Shown piece by piece: positions 1 through 10,654 of a stretch of DNA of 64,000 nt. The notes below the pieces were generated by a model. It ran no database searches. It worked only from the letters and a program-made list of their open reading frames with translations, and was not told the origin of the DNA. How positions within the stretch are numbered: the first letter of the stretch is position 1; every line of letters begins with the position of its first letter. The position numbers and the translations under genes are program-made. Source of the DNA: Acidovorax soli (GTDB taxonomy: Bacteria; Pseudomonadota; Gammaproteobacteria; Burkholderiales; Burkholderiaceae_C); NCBI RefSeq assembly GCF_900107605.1, contig NZ_FNQJ01000003.1, positions 186,001 through 250,000 of the forward strand, read 5' to 3'.

Positions 1-30
1 ATTCAGCAAGCGCTGAAAGCTATCAAATCA
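1..30 (+). repeat. Partial copy of dispersed double-hairpin repeat
   Basis: This is the right-hand part of the roughly 47-base repeat described in full at 27223-27269. An AAGCGCT core (8-14) is followed by AGCTATCAAA (18-27). The left part is cut by the window edge. The repeat runs into the stop codon of pdxJ (28-30), so it lies immediately downstream of that gene, as several other copies do for theirs. Confidence 0.6.
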
Positions 31-810
31 GGAGTTACTGGTGGACGCAAAACCCGCCTCGATGCAGCCCAGGTACGCCTGTACCGTGGCGCCATAGCCC
101 AGCTCCAGCGCGTCGGCGATGAGGGCATGGCCAATCGATACCTCCAGCACGCCGGGCACCTCGCGCACAAAGGCGGCGAGGTTGTCGCGGTTCAGATCGT
201 GGCCGGCGTTCACACCCAGGCCTGCATCCAGCGCGGCCTGTGCCGCCGCCGCGTAACGTTTCAGTTCGATGGATTGCCGCGGCGTGCCCCAGGCAGCGGC
301 ATAGGGCTCGGTGTACAGCTCCACGCGGTCGGCACCCACCGCCCTGGCAGCGGCCATCTGCTCAGGAATCGGGTCCATGAACAGGCTCACGCGCACACCC
401 AGTGCCTTGCATTCGGCCACCAGCGGCGCCAGGCGCCCGGCATCCTGTGGAAAGCTCCAGCCATGGTCGCTGGTGAACTGGTCTTCGCTGTCGGGCACAA
501 AGGTGGCCTGGTGGGGTCGCACCTGGCGGATGAAGTCCATCAGGTTCTGCGACGGATTGCCCTCGATGTTGTATTCGCGGCCCGGCCAGGCTTTCATCAA
601 TGCGGCCAGCTCGAACACGTCCTGGCTGCGGATGTGCCGCTCATCGGGCCGGGGGTGCACCGTGATGCCCTGGGCACCGGCCTGCAGGCACAGCTCGGCC
701 GCGCGCGTGACACTGGGGATGCCCAGGTGGCGCGTGTTGCGCACCAGGGCCACCTTGTTGACGTTGACCGACAGGGCGGTGCGTTGCGGAGCGTGTAAAG
801 GCATGGTCAT
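28..810 (-). CDS. pdxJ: Pyridoxine 5'-phosphate synthase PdxJ
   Basis: PdxJ condenses 3-amino-2-oxopropyl phosphate with 1-deoxyxylulose 5-phosphate to make pyridoxine 5'-phosphate, the last ring-forming step of DXP-dependent vitamin B6 synthesis in the cytosol. The product is about 260 residues, the usual family length. It shows the expected landmarks: an N-terminal [15 protein letters not shown] stretch, the HPRPDERHI phosphate-binding region, and a C-terminal [11 protein letters not shown] followed by EVSIGHAL. The ATG at 810 overlaps the recO stop codon (ATGA), which supports it over the longer reading frame beginning near 864. It is the last gene visible in the rpmF-to-pdxJ block, and the recO-pdxJ order is typical of proteobacteria. 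Confidence 0.96.
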   Translation of the reverse strand: MTMPLHAPQRTALSVNVNKVALVRNTRHLGIPSVTRAAELCLQAGAQGITVHPRPDERHIRSQDVFELAALMKAWPGREYNIEGNPSQNLMDFIRQVRPHQATFVPDSEDQFTSDHGWSFPQDAGRLAPLVAECKALGVRVSLFMDPIPEQMAAARAVGADRVELYTEPYAAAWGTPRQSIELKRYAAAAQAALDAGLGVNAGHDLNRDNLAAFVREVPGVLEVSIGHALIADALELGYGATVQAYLGCIEAGFASTSNS

Positions 811-1571
811 AAGGACTGCAGGTCGATCATGAGCTGGCGGGTGCGCAGCGTGGGGCTGCCACAATGGTATTGCAGCAGGGCACGCAGCTGGGGTTTGAGT
901 TCTGCGGCCACCGGCACACAGGCGCGCAAGGTGGCGGTGTAACTGGCGGCATCATCGAGCGCACGTTGCAAGGCCTGCCACTGGCGGCCAGGCAGCCCTG
1001 CGCGGTCGGCATCGGACGAAATGCGCAGGCCGCCTTCGGGCACCAGCGTGTAGCGCGCGGTGGCCTGCAGCGGCGCAAACGTCATGGTCTGGGCATCCAG
1101 GCTGGGCAGCAGGCCGATCTCGCGCAGCAGCAGCAGCTCGAAGCTGCGCAAAACCGGCTCCAGCGCATCGCCATGCTCGCTGGCCAGCACACGCACCACG
1201 CCCGCGTAGGCGTCGAACAGGGCGGCGTGCGGGTCGGCCCGGGCCAGCAGGCGCAGCAGCAATTCGTTGAGGTACAGGCCCGACAGCAGCGCATCGCCCG
1301 TGGGCATCACATGGCCACCCACCCACTCGGCGCCCTTCAAGCTGTGGATGTCGGCCGTGCCATCTCCCGCCAGGGTGTAGGTCACCAGCAGCGGCTGCAG
1401 CGGCAGCAGCACGGGGCGGAAGTTGGAGCTGGGTTTCTTGGCCCCCTTGGCCACCAGGGCCACGCGCCCCTGGCGGCGGCAGAACACTTCCAGGATCAGG
1501 CTGGACTCGCTCCAGTCGTAGCTGTGCAGCACGAAGGCGGGTTCATCGGAAATGCGCTTGGCGGCAGCCAC
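807..1571 (-). CDS. recO: DNA repair protein RecO
   Basis: RecO helps load RecA on SSB-coated DNA in the RecFOR pathway of gap repair. The 254-residue product has the N-terminal OB-fold signature (a [23 protein letters not shown] strand followed by [12 protein letters not shown]) and a helical C-terminal half ending in [10 protein letters not shown]. The frame opens with GTG at 1571, twelve bases after the era stop, and I see no strong ribosome-binding site there. Translation is probably coupled to era upstream. The stop codon overlaps the pdxJ start by ATGA. The zinc-binding cysteines present in some RecO proteins are not evident. Confidence 0.93.
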   Translation of the reverse strand: MAAAKRISDEPAFVLHSYDWSESSLILEVFCRRQGRVALVAKGAKKPSSNFRPVLLPLQPLLVTYTLAGDGTADIHSLKGAEWVGGHVMPTGDALLSGLYLNELLLRLLARADPHAALFDAYAGVVRVLASEHGDALEPVLRSFELLLLREIGLLPSLDAQTMTFAPLQATARYTLVPEGGLRISSDADRAGLPGRQWQALQRALDDAASYTATLRACVPVAAELKPQLRALLQYHCGSPTLRTRQLMIDLQSL

Positions 1572-1583
1572 GGAAGCCCGGGA

Positions 1584-2588
1584 TTATTCGTAGCCAAAAG
1601 AGCGCACCCGCGCTTCATCGTCGGCCCAGCCCGAACGCACCTTGACCCACAGCTCCAGGAACACCTTGGCGTCCATGAGCTTTTCCAGCTCCTGGCGGGC
1701 TTCGGTGCCGATGCGCTTGAGGCGCTCGCCCTTGTCGCCGATGACCATCATCTTGTGGTTGTCGCGCTCGACCACGATGGTGGCGGCGATCTTCACCAGG
1801 CGCTTGTGCGCCTTGCTGGCTTCTTCTTCAAACTTGTCGATGACCACGGTGGAGGTGTAGGGCAGCTCGTCGCCCGTGAAGCGGAACAGCTTCTCGCGCA
1901 CGGTCTCGGAGGCCAGGAACTTTTCGCTGCGGTCGGTCAGCTCGTCTTCGGCATACCACCAGGCCTGCTCGGGCAGGTATTTGGCGCAGATGCCAAACAT
2001 CCGTTCGATGTCGCCCTTGTTCTTGGCCGACATGGGCACGAACTCGGCAAACGGGTGGCGCTCCTGCATGCTCTTGAGCCAGGGCGCCAGTTCGGCACGG
2101 CGGTGCACCATGTCGAGCTTGTTGGCCACCAGCAGCGTGGGGATGCCGGGCTTGAACAGGCTCAAGACCTTGGCGTCGGCCAGCGTGAAGTGACCGGCTT
2201 CGACCACGAACAGGATCAGGTCCACATCGCCGATCGCGCCCATCACGGTCTTGTTCAGCGACTTGTTGAGCGCCGTGGCATGGCGGGTCTGGAACCCGGG
2301 CGTGTCGACAAAGATGAACTGCGTCTGCTCGCGGGTGCGGATGCCGGTGATGCGGTGGCGCGTGGTCTGTGCCTTGCGCGAGGTGATGCTGATCTTCTGG
2401 CCCACCAGGGCATTGAGCAGCGTGGACTTGCCCACGTTGGGCTTGCCCACGATGGCAATCACGCCACAGCGCTGGCCCGGCACGGCGGCCGGCGCACCGG
2501 CAGCGGCCAGCATGGCTTCGAGGTCATTTTGCACGGGGGCGCTTTCAGCACCAGCGCTGTCAGCTACATCCTTGGTAGCATCATTCAT
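1584..2588 (-). CDS. era: GTPase Era, ribosome assembly factor
   Basis: Era binds the 3' end of 16S rRNA and is needed for small-subunit maturation. The product is 334 residues. Visible motifs are the P-loop GKPNVGKS (about residues 48-55), DTPGF (G3), NKLD (G4) and a C-terminal KH domain containing [11 protein letters not shown]. The start at 2588 overlaps the rnc stop (ATGA). The first 40 or so residues, before the G domain, are an extra, poorly structured alanine-rich leader compared with E. coli Era. The DNA encoding its beginning is a copy of the dispersed repeat (2538-2588). An alternative start nearer the G domain is not excluded, but the overlap with rnc favours this one. Confidence 0.95.
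   Translation of the reverse strand: MNDATKDVADSAGAESAPVQNDLEAMLAAAGAPAAVPGQRCGVIAIVGKPNVGKSTLLNALVGQKISITSRKAQTTRHRITGIRTREQTQFIFVDTPGFQTRHATALNKSLNKTVMGAIGDVDLILFVVEAGHFTLADAKVLSLFKPGIPTLLVANKLDMVHRRAELAPWLKSMQERHPFAEFVPMSAKNKGDIERMFGICAKYLPEQAWWYAEDELTDRSEKFLASETVREKLFRFTGDELPYTSTVVIDKFEEEASKAHKRLVKIAATIVVERDNHKMMVIGDKGERLKRIGTEARQELEKLMDAKVFLELWVKVRSGWADDEARVRSFGYE
2538..2588 (-). repeat. Dispersed repeat copy inside the era 5' coding region
   Basis: Read on the plus strand, this shows the repeat order seen elsewhere: GCGCTTT, then AGCGCT, then AGCTA, then TAGCA, with matching spacing. It covers the start codon and the first codons of era on the minus strand. The copy is degenerate but all four half-sites can be recognised. 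Confidence 0.6.
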
Positions 2589-3268
2589 ACATTCTTCGCT
2601 TTCAGTGTGGCCAGCATGGCGGCGGCGGCGGCCTGTTCGCCGGCACGGCGCGAACCGCCGATGCCACGTTCGGTCAGACCCAACTCGGTGATTTCGCACT
2701 CCACGTCAAAGGTCTGGCGGTGCGCCGCCCCTACCGTGGCCACCACGCTGTAGTGCGGCAGCTTCATTTTGCGACCCTGGAGCCACTCCTGCAACGCGGT
2801 TTTGGGGTCCTTGGCGGCGGCCTGCATCTGGGGGTTGATCTCCACCCCCTGGAACAGGCGGTGCACCAGCGCTTCGGCGCTGGCGTAACCGGCATCCAGG
2901 TACACGGCGCCAATCAGTGCTTCGAGGGCGTCCGCCAGGATGGAGGGCCGTTGCTGGCCACCGGACTTGGACTCGCCCTCCCCCAGGCGCAGCACGTCGG
3001 ACACCTGCAGGCGCAGTGCCAGCTGGTGCAGGGTGTCCTGCTTGACAAGGTTGGCGCGCACGCGCGACAGGTCGCCCTCGGGCAGATCGCTCAGACGCTG
3101 GTACAGCAGGCTGGCCACGGCCAGATTGAGCACCGAGTCCCCGAGAAACTCCAGGCGCTCGTTGTGGTCCGCCGAAAAACTGCGGTGCGTGACGGCGCGC
3201 TGCAGCAGCGAGGCGTTGGAGAACTGGTGCTGCAGACGACTCTGCAGCGCGAGAAGTGCCGGCTGCAC
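2585..3268 (-). CDS. rnc: Ribonuclease III
   Basis: RNase III is an endonuclease that cuts double-stranded RNA, processing rRNA precursors and mRNAs. The 227-residue protein has the catalytic signature [12 protein letters not shown], with acidic residues at about E37, E40 and D44. A second acidic cluster lies in the [14 protein letters not shown] helix. A C-terminal dsRNA-binding domain follows, beginning at [11 protein letters not shown]. Translation starts at a GTG (3268) that abuts the stop codon of the DUF4845 gene with no spacer. The stop overlaps the era start. The lepB, rnc, era order is widely conserved. Confidence 0.96.
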   Translation of the reverse strand: MQPALLALQSRLQHQFSNASLLQRAVTHRSFSADHNERLEFLGDSVLNLAVASLLYQRLSDLPEGDLSRVRANLVKQDTLHQLALRLQVSDVLRLGEGESKSGGQQRPSILADALEALIGAVYLDAGYASAEALVHRLFQGVEINPQMQAAAKDPKTALQEWLQGRKMKLPHYSVVATVGAAHRQTFDVECEITELGLTERGIGGSRRAGEQAAAAAMLATLKAKNV

Positions 3269-3631
3269 CTAGTTGGTCTGCCCATCAAAGCGATACACCA
3301 GGTAGGCTGGACCTGCCAGGGGTATCTCGCGCGCATATTTGAAGGACACCACCACTTTCTCACCCCGCTTGGTGATTTCGAGGTCCGAACCCTTGAGCGA
3401 ATTGATGTCGTCAATGGCTGCGGCGCGGTCGAAGGCTGCACGAATCGCAGGCACTGTGCTTTCGGTCTTGGCCTTCTCGATGGCTTTTTTGGCGGCGACG
3501 TATTCCAGGAAGATCGGAATGGACTGCCCGCCAATGGCAAAGGCAGCCACGGCAAACAGACCGACAAAGATCAGCCCGAAAAACGACAGACCGCGCTGAC
3601 GCGACCGGCTGGCTGTGCGATGCATGCTCAT
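3269..3631 (-). CDS. DUF4845 family single-pass membrane protein
   Basis: This is a small protein of 120 residues with an arginine-rich cytoplasmic N-terminus (to about residue 14), one hydrophobic helix (about 15-35, rich in Phe, Gly and Ala) and an extracytoplasmic domain. The sequence fits the DUF4845 family, usually found between lepB and rnc in beta- and gamma-proteobacteria. No catalytic residues are apparent and its role is unknown. The ATG at 3631 has a good GAGGGAG ribosome-binding site seven bases upstream. A second ATG two codons on (3625) is possible. The stop codon abuts the GTG start of rnc, so the two are very likely translationally coupled. Confidence 0.85.
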   Translation of the reverse strand: MSMHRTASRSRQRGLSFFGLIFVGLFAVAAFAIGGQSIPIFLEYVAAKKAIEKAKTESTVPAIRAAFDRAAAIDDINSLKGSDLEITKRGEKVVVSFKYAREIPLAGPAYLVYRFDGQTN

Positions 3632-3666
3632 GCTTTTACTCCCTCGTTGTTCTGTGTCTGGCGTCT

Positions 3667-4640
3667 TCAATGGAACGAACCAATCCGCTTGAGGTTGCCA
3701 AAATTCATCCAGACAAAGAATGCCTTGCCGACGATGTTGGCCTCTGGCACAAAACCCCAATAGCGTGAATCCAGCGAATTATCGCGGTTGTCGCCCATCA
3801 TGAAATAGTGCCCCTGCGGCACCTTGCACACGACCCCTTCCACGCTGTAGCGGCAGTTCTCGCGGTAGGTGAAATTGCTGGCCCCCTGCACAAAGGCGGG
3901 CACATCGGGGTTGTTCAGCAGCCGGTGCGGCTGGCCACCCAGCTGCTCTTCGTACTGCTTGAAGTAACGCATGGCGTCTTCATCCAAGAAATCGGGCATG
4001 GCCGTGGTTGCCACCGGCTTGCCATTCACGGTCAGGCGCTTGTTGAGGTAGGCCACCTCATCGCCGGGCACGCCCACCACGCGCTTGATGTAATCCAGGC
4101 TGGGCTGTGGCGGGTAGCGAAACACCATCACATCACCACGCGCTGGTGGCGTGCCTTCGGTCACTTTGGTGTGGATCACGGGTAGCCGGACGCCGTAGGT
4201 GAACTTGTTGACCAGGATGAGGTCGCCCACCAGCAGCGTCGGAATCATGGAGCCGGACGGAATCTTGAAGGGCTCGAACAGAAACGAGCGCAGCAGGAAC
4301 ACCGCGGCGATCACCGGAAACAAACCAGCGGTCCAGTCCAGCCACCAGGGTTGCATCAGGATGCGGCCCTTGGCCTCCTGCACGTCCATGTCCACCTTCT
4401 GGATGCCCATGCGGTCGAGTTCCGCGCGGCGCTGCACGGCCGCATCCTCGACGGCCTGGGCCGCGCGGCGCCGGCGCGGCAGAAAAACCAGACGCTCCGC
4501 CAGCCAGTAGGCCCCGGTGACCACGGTGGCCAGGAACAGCAGCAAGGCAAAGTTGCCCTCGATTGCCCCCGTGTACCAGGCACCGATATAGCCCACGAAC
4601 GCGGCGAGCACCATCGAAGTCAGAATTTGCATGAACTGCA

Positions 4641-4641
<1 letters not shown>
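3667..4641 (-). CDS. lepB: Signal peptidase I
   Basis: LepB removes signal peptides from exported pre-proteins at the outer face of the inner membrane. The product is 324 residues with two N-terminal membrane spans (about 7-27 and 31-50) around a cytoplasmic loop, and a third hydrophobic stretch before the catalytic domain. The catalytic dyad is visible: Ser131 in PSGSMIP and Lys186 in YIKRVVG, 55 residues apart as in the E. coli enzyme. The box containing MGDNRDNSLDSRYWG is also present. The ATG at 4641 overlaps the lepA stop by one base (TGATG). A second possible ATG lies three codons downstream. Confidence 0.96.
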
Positions 4642-6449
<1,808 letters not shown>

Positions 6450-6490
6450 CAACGGGAAACGTCAAATAATTGAATTGAAACGGCGCGGAC

Positions 6491-6524
6491 AAGAAAAAAG
6501 GGCGCGTCGAATGGCGACGCGCCC
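6491..6524 (-). terminator. Rho-independent terminator downstream of the MucD-type protease gene
   Basis: A perfect 10-bp stem (6500-6509 with 6515-6524, arms GGGCGCGTCG and CGACGCGCCC) closes a 5-base loop. On the minus strand it is followed by a T-rich run (6491-6499). It would stop transcripts coming from the stress operon before lepA, so lepA would be a separate unit. Confidence 0.85.
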
Positions 6525-6641
6525 TGAACCAACAATCATTGGCAACTGCGAAGGTTGGAGCTTCATTGTAGGCAAAAAGCCTGCACCAATGACCTCACCC
6601 CCCCCACAGGCGAGGCGCGTTGCCGCAGTGCAACAAGCATT

Positions 6642-6709
6642 TTACACACAGCTTATTCACAGCCAGCATCCGAACAACATGGGACAACTTGTGGGTTAGC
6701 TGTGGATCA
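6642..6709. promoter_or_regulatory. Cluster of DnaA-box-like nonamers
   Basis: TTATTCACA at 6653-6661 is an exact match to the TTATNCACA consensus. TTACACACA (6642-6650) and, on the other strand, TGATCCACA (6701-6709) each differ at one position. TAACCCACA (6690-6698, other strand) differs at two. Whether DnaA binds here is inference. The region could also hold the lepA promoter. Confidence 0.4.
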
Positions 6710-6960
6710 GCTGTGCATGGGTCATCCTCATTCCACCATATGGCCGCAGCGTCGGCCGATATGTCGATATGTGTAGAACGGAGGTCTGCATTCTATCCAA
6801 TATGATCGATGGACAGATCGACCCAGTTCGCGTGAGCCAACCTCACATAGCCAAAAAATAGACGCCAGAGCACCCTCGCCGGCCATACCGGGCACGGGAA
6901 ATTCCGAAAAAATGCCCGGGATTTCTCTGCCAGTGCAGTCAGCGCAACCTCAACGCAGGT

Positions 6961-8430
6961 TCATTTGGCAGAGCGGATCAGGGCGTATTGGGCCCATTCT
7001 CCGCGCCGGTACAGCACATTGATGGGCTTGCTCTTGTCCACCTTGGCGAGGGCCGCCTCGAAATCCTTGACGCCGCCGATTTCGGTGTTGGCGATGGAAA
7101 GGATGATGTCGCCTTCGCGCAGACCGGCACGGGCAGCGGCATCGGTGGCAGCATTCACCACCACGCCACCTCGGATCTTCAGTTCTTTCTTTTGCGCGTC
7201 GGTCAGAGGGCTCACTGACAATCCCACCAGCTGTGCGGCCGCCGAGGCCTTGGGCTTTTCTTCCCGCTCGGCGGTTTTGCTGGCCGGCTTGTCGCTGTCG
7301 ATCTCCGCGATGGTGATGCCCAGGTCCTTGGCGCTGCCACGGCGAAACACCGTGACCGTGCTTTTCGTTCCAGGCTTGGTATTGCCCACCATGCGTGGAA
7401 GATCCGCGAGCTTGTCGATCGGCTTGCCGTCAAACCGGGTAATGATGTCGCCGGCCTCGATGCCCGCCTTGTCGGCCGGAGAACCCGCCTCCACGCCCGT
7501 CACCAGGGCTCCCGATGCCTTGCCAAGGCCGATGGATTCAGCAACATCCTTGGTGACCTGCCCCACCTGGACGCCAATGCGCCCGCGCGTGACCCGGCCC
7601 GTTGCACGCAACTGATCGCTCACGCGGATGGCCTCGTCCATGGGAATGGCAAACGAGATGCCCATGAACCCCCCCGACCGCGAATAGATCTGGCTGTTGA
7701 TCCCCACCACCTCGCCGCGCATGTTGATCAGCGGCCCGCCCGAGTTGCCGGGGTTGATGGCCACGTCGGTCTGGATGAATGGGAGGTAATCCCCCGTGTC
7801 CCGCTGCTTGGCGCTCACGATACCGGCAGTGACCGTGCTCTCCAGGCCAAACGGCGAACCGATCGCCATCACCCATTCGCCCACCTTCAGGCGGCTGACA
7901 TCCCCCACCTTCACGGCGGGAAGCCCGGTGGCTTCGATCTTGACCACGGCCACATCGGTGCGCTTGTCAGCCCCCACGATCTTGGCCTTGAACTCCCGCT
8001 TGTCGGTCAGGGTGACGATGACCTCATCAGCACCGTCCACCACATGCGCATTGGTCATCACATAACCGTCGGCAGTGAGAATGAATCCCGACCCAACGCC
8101 CCGAGGCTGCTCCTCTTCAGGCTGAGGGCGCTGGGGACGCTGCTGCCGTGGCATGTTGGGAATGGGCACGCCAAACCGCTTGAAGAACTCCAGCATGTCC
8201 TCATCCATGCCGTTCGTGTTGGCGCGGGCCGACACCTTCTCGGAAGTCCGGATATTCACCACCGAAGGCCCCACCTGCTCCACCAGTTCGGTGAAGTCCG
8301 GCAAGCCGCGCGACACAGCAGCTTGCGCATGGGCTGCACCATGGGGCACAGCCACCAGACTTGCCGCCCCCATCAGCACGCCTGCCAGTGCATAGGAGTG
8401 CAGCCTTTTCCAATCGATCCTGAGCATCAT
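6961..8430 (-). CDS. mucD: Periplasmic serine protease, DegP/MucD (Do) family
   Basis: This HtrA-type protease and chaperone degrades misfolded envelope proteins. The product is 489 residues: a signal peptide (about 1-36, ending AAHAQA), a trypsin-like domain and two PDZ domains. The catalytic triad is visible as His129 (NAHV), Asp159 (TDVAVVK) and Ser230 (NPGNSGGPL). Adjacent start codons lie at 8430 and 8427, and the GAAAGG ribosome-binding site is better spaced for 8427. It sits downstream of rpoE and its anti-sigma factor, the arrangement called algU-mucA-mucD in Pseudomonas, so control by sigma E is likely. A proline/glutamine-rich linker near residues 93-110 precedes the protease domain. 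Confidence 0.93.
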   Translation of the reverse strand: MMLRIDWKRLHSYALAGVLMGAASLVAVPHGAAHAQAAVSRGLPDFTELVEQVGPSVVNIRTSEKVSARANTNGMDEDMLEFFKRFGVPIPNMPRQQRPQRPQPEEEQPRGVGSGFILTADGYVMTNAHVVDGADEVIVTLTDKREFKAKIVGADKRTDVAVVKIEATGLPAVKVGDVSRLKVGEWVMAIGSPFGLESTVTAGIVSAKQRDTGDYLPFIQTDVAINPGNSGGPLINMRGEVVGINSQIYSRSGGFMGISFAIPMDEAIRVSDQLRATGRVTRGRIGVQVGQVTKDVAESIGLGKASGALVTGVEAGSPADKAGIEAGDIITRFDGKPIDKLADLPRMVGNTKPGTKSTVTVFRRGSAKDLGITIAEIDSDKPASKTAEREEKPKASAAAQLVGLSVSPLTDAQKKELKIRGGVVVNAATDAAARAGLREGDIILSIANTEIGGVKDFEAALAKVDKSKPINVLYRRGEWAQYALIRSAK

Positions 8431-8703
8431 CGACCTTTCTTCAATTATGGCAATCGTTACGAACAGCGCTTGTATAACAGTGGAGGAAACCAGAGTGACT
8501 TGGTTCCCCGCACCGCACGCTCCGTCCTTTCCAACAGGTCCTGTTCCGGCGCTGTCAGTGCGATGCCCCTGGTTTCGGGCAATGGCGGGAACGGGCCGGA
8601 CGCACCACGAATGTCCTGGTGGACAATTTTTGACAGGGGCAGAAGGTGCGCTCCACCGCATTGCGACACCTCCCCTGGCGAACAGGATCACGCCGCCAGG
8701 GTA
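8431..8703. other. 273-base gap between anti-sigma factor and protease genes
   Basis: This is where rseB/mucB sits in many relatives. I see no reading frame resembling RseB. A GC-rich inverted repeat lies near 8673-8701 just after the anti-sigma stop, without a T tract, and an AGCGCTTGTATAA stretch near 8464 resembles one arm of the dispersed repeat. Confidence 0.4.
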
Positions 8704-9321
8704 TCAGCGGGCAGGCGCCTCAAAAGTGGCATTGCGAAGGAACCCTGCAGGCATCTGCAATGCAGAGGTGTTTCCAAATTGCCGGTGTGCGGCCAGCAGC
8801 TCATCCAGCCGCGGATCGCGAATCATGACCTGTTGCCCATCGTTTCCCGCGACGGAAACCACGGGTGCCACCGGCTGGGCTGGCGCTGGGGCTGCGGCCA
8901 GCTGTGCGCCAGAAGATGGCGTCCCTTGCAGCCCTGCCAAAGAACTCCAGCCAATAGCCACCACAGCAGCCAACGAGGCGAATCCAGCCGCCATCTTCCA
9001 GCGGAACACCGATGCATTGGCGGCAACCGCCGTTTCTGCGCGCACGACCTGCTCCACCGCAGGTGCGGCTTCGGGCAGACGCCCGTGCATGGGCTCTTGC
9101 GCCAACTGCTCTCGAACGCGCATCACCATCGAATGATTGCCCTGCTGGTGCAGCGCCAGCTCTGGAGAACGCAGGACATCCCCCACCAGTTGGTAGAGCT
9201 GCCAGGTGGCCTGGCCCTCGGCCTGCGCAGCGAACTCCAAGGCCTGCGCCAACTCGTCGCCCTGTAATTGCCCGTCGGCCAACGCCGACAACTGTTCGCG
9301 ATTCATCCAATCTGTGGTCAT
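8704..9321 (-). CDS. Anti-sigma factor, RseA/MucA type
   Basis: This is a membrane-anchored regulator that would hold sigma E inactive. The 205-residue product begins with the RseA/MucA N-terminal signature (NREQLSALADGQL, then a helix with WQLYQLVGDVLRS). It has one hydrophobic helix at about 111-130 and an extracytoplasmic tail rich in Ala and Pro. The ATG at 9321 has a GCAGGTG ribosome-binding site. It lies 69 bases downstream of rpoE. No RseB/MucB gene follows: a 273-base gap leads directly to the protease gene. The family assignment rests on the N-terminal domain and position, because the periplasmic part is poorly conserved in such proteins. Confidence 0.85.
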   Translation of the reverse strand: MTTDWMNREQLSALADGQLQGDELAQALEFAAQAEGQATWQLYQLVGDVLRSPELALHQQGNHSMVMRVREQLAQEPMHGRLPEAAPAVEQVVRAETAVAANASVFRWKMAAGFASLAAVVAIGWSSLAGLQGTPSSGAQLAAAPAPAQPVAPVVSVAGNDGQQVMIRDPRLDELLAAHRQFGNTSALQMPAGFLRNATFEAPAR

Positions 9322-9390
9322 AGCATCACCTGCCCATCTCGTCCTTAACCCAAGCACCCGCGCTTGCACGCGAATCCCAAAGAAACTGCA

Positions 9391-10017
9391 TCACCAGCGC
9401 TTGCCCGACTGGTTCTCCAGCAACGGGCGCACGCGCGCAGAAATCGCCTCGCGCGCCCGAAAAATCCGTGACCGCACTGTTCCGATGGGGCATTCCATCG
9501 CTGCGGCGATCTCTTCGTACGTCAAGCCTTCTATCTCACGCAAGGTCACGGCCTGCCGCAGATCCTCCGGCAAAGCCTCCATGGCCGCATTCACAGCCGC
9601 CGCAATTTCCTGGGCCGCAAGAATGGTTTCGGGCGTTTCTTCGGAAGTTAGTTCGTGTCCCAGGCGGGAAGTTTCATCTTCTTCGTCACTGCCCCGCAGG
9701 GCGTTTTCCGAGATGACAGGATTGCGCTTCATGTCCATCAGCGCCTTTTTGGCGGTGTTCACGGCAATCCGGTACAGCCAGGTATAGAACTGCGCATCGC
9801 CCCGAAACTGGTGCAGTGCCCGGTAGGCGCGGATGAAGGTTTCCTGGGCGATATCGGGGACGAGGTCAGAATCCCGCACCATGCGGCCAATCAGGCGCTC
9901 AATGCGCCTCTGGTATTTGATGACCAGCAATTCGTAGGCACGCTGGTCACCCGCAACCGTACGTTCCACCAGTTGGAGGTCGCTGTCTGCGGGGGCGGTG
10001 GGGAGTGTTACGGTCAT
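9391..10017 (-). CDS. rpoE: RNA polymerase sigma factor, RpoE/AlgU type
   Basis: This ECF sigma factor directs envelope-stress promoters. The 208-residue product has region 2 (YELLVIKYQRRIERLI, then DIAQETFIRAYRAL and FYTWLYRIAVNTAK) and region 4 (ALPEDLRQAVTLREIEGL, then MECPIGTVRSRIFRAR), both strongly like E. coli RpoE and Pseudomonas AlgU. The ATG at 10017 is chosen because the family starts here; the longer frame to 10182 adds a Pro/Gly-rich stretch unlike the family. It is followed by the anti-sigma and protease genes and preceded by a YgfX-like gene 13 bases upstream, so these are probably co-transcribed. Confidence 0.95.
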   Translation of the reverse strand: MTVTLPTAPADSDLQLVERTVAGDQRAYELLVIKYQRRIERLIGRMVRDSDLVPDIAQETFIRAYRALHQFRGDAQFYTWLYRIAVNTAKKALMDMKRNPVISENALRGSDEEDETSRLGHELTSEETPETILAAQEIAAAVNAAMEALPEDLRQAVTLREIEGLTYEEIAAAMECPIGTVRSRIFRAREAISARVRPLLENQSGKRW

Positions 10018-10030
10018 TGTCACTTTGAAT

Positions 10031-10537
10031 TTACGCGTCCGTGCGGCGCGCTGCGGCAGGTTCACCAGCCCCTGGGGCATCCGGCCTGGGGCGCGAATAT
10101 ACCGCACGCCGCAGATCGCCCCATCGGTCGGGAACGCTCTGGCGTTCAAGCCACAACCAGGTGCTGCGTCCATCGGGGCCATCCAGGCAAACCCAGAGTT
10201 GACTCTGGAGATCCAGCCGCACCCAGAGGACTCCCTCCAGTGGATGCGCCGGCTTGCCCCGCTGGTCGATCTCCAGGCGCCATTGCAAACCGTCCCACTG
10301 CAGCAGCCCGCGAACGCGGTGCCGCCAGAAATGCCATATCGAACCAGCAGCGTACAACCAGAAAAAAATGGCCACGGACAGCCGCACTACCGAGTGACCA
10401 GCCCCCTGCAGGAGCCAGTTCAACAAAGCAGCACCGCCCACACCCAGCAGGGCCAGCAACCCCCAAAGCAACACCAGCCCCCGTCCAACGGGGTATTGAA
10501 CCGGTGGTGCAGAAAAATGGGACGAAGCGCGGCGCAT
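10031..10537 (-). CDS. YgfX-like small membrane protein
   Basis: The 168-residue product has two hydrophobic helices (about 20-40 and 50-68) and a soluble C-terminal domain rich in Trp and Arg. The end, with the pattern W-LWLER-S-PD-W-DLRRAVYSR, closely resembles the C-terminal motif of YgfX (CptA family) proteins, where LWLAADS and WRDLRR occur. In E. coli YgfX is encoded with SdhE and has been described as a membrane toxin affecting the cytoskeleton. Here no SdhE-like partner is adjacent, and the gene lies between fabF and rpoE. The family call is moderately certain from that motif and topology; the function is unknown. The ATG at 10537 is preferred to the upstream frame, which is proline-rich and lacks family similarity. 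Confidence 0.68.
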   Translation of the reverse strand: MRRASSHFSAPPVQYPVGRGLVLLWGLLALLGVGGAALLNWLLQGAGHSVVRLSVAIFFWLYAAGSIWHFWRHRVRGLLQWDGLQWRLEIDQRGKPAHPLEGVLWVRLDLQSQLWVCLDGPDGRSTWLWLERQSVPDRWGDLRRAVYSRPRPDAPGAGEPAAARRTDA

Positions 10538-10654
10538 GGTCAGCGCCACTCGACGGGATACGGGCAAGCAAACCGGCCCTGCGGACGGGCCGCGGCATGG
10601 CAGACCGCCACGTTCAAGGCTGTCACCAGCAAGGCCTGGCGACCGCAAGCGGCA

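Larger units (their letters stand above)
6450..6960. other. 511-base intergenic region between the MucD-type protease gene and lepA
   Basis: No convincing coding sequence is seen on either strand. The region holds a strong minus-strand terminator (6500-6524) and a cluster of DnaA-box-like nonamers (6642-6709). A weaker inverted repeat (arms at 6888-6894 and 6913-6919, 18-base loop) has no T tract. The middle part (about 6640-6860) is visibly more AT-rich than the genes on either side. Confidence 0.6.

Noticed and set aside
864-2753. Long plus-strand frame opposite recO and era
   Set aside because: Antisense to two conserved genes, with no recognisable motif and no ribosome-binding site.
6888-6919. 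Inverted repeat as terminator of the MucD-type protease gene
   Set aside because: The 18-base loop is long and no T tract follows on the minus strand; the hairpin at 6500-6524 is far better.
8431-8703. Possible rseB pseudogene
   Set aside because: I looked for RseB-like segments in this gap on the minus strand and found none.
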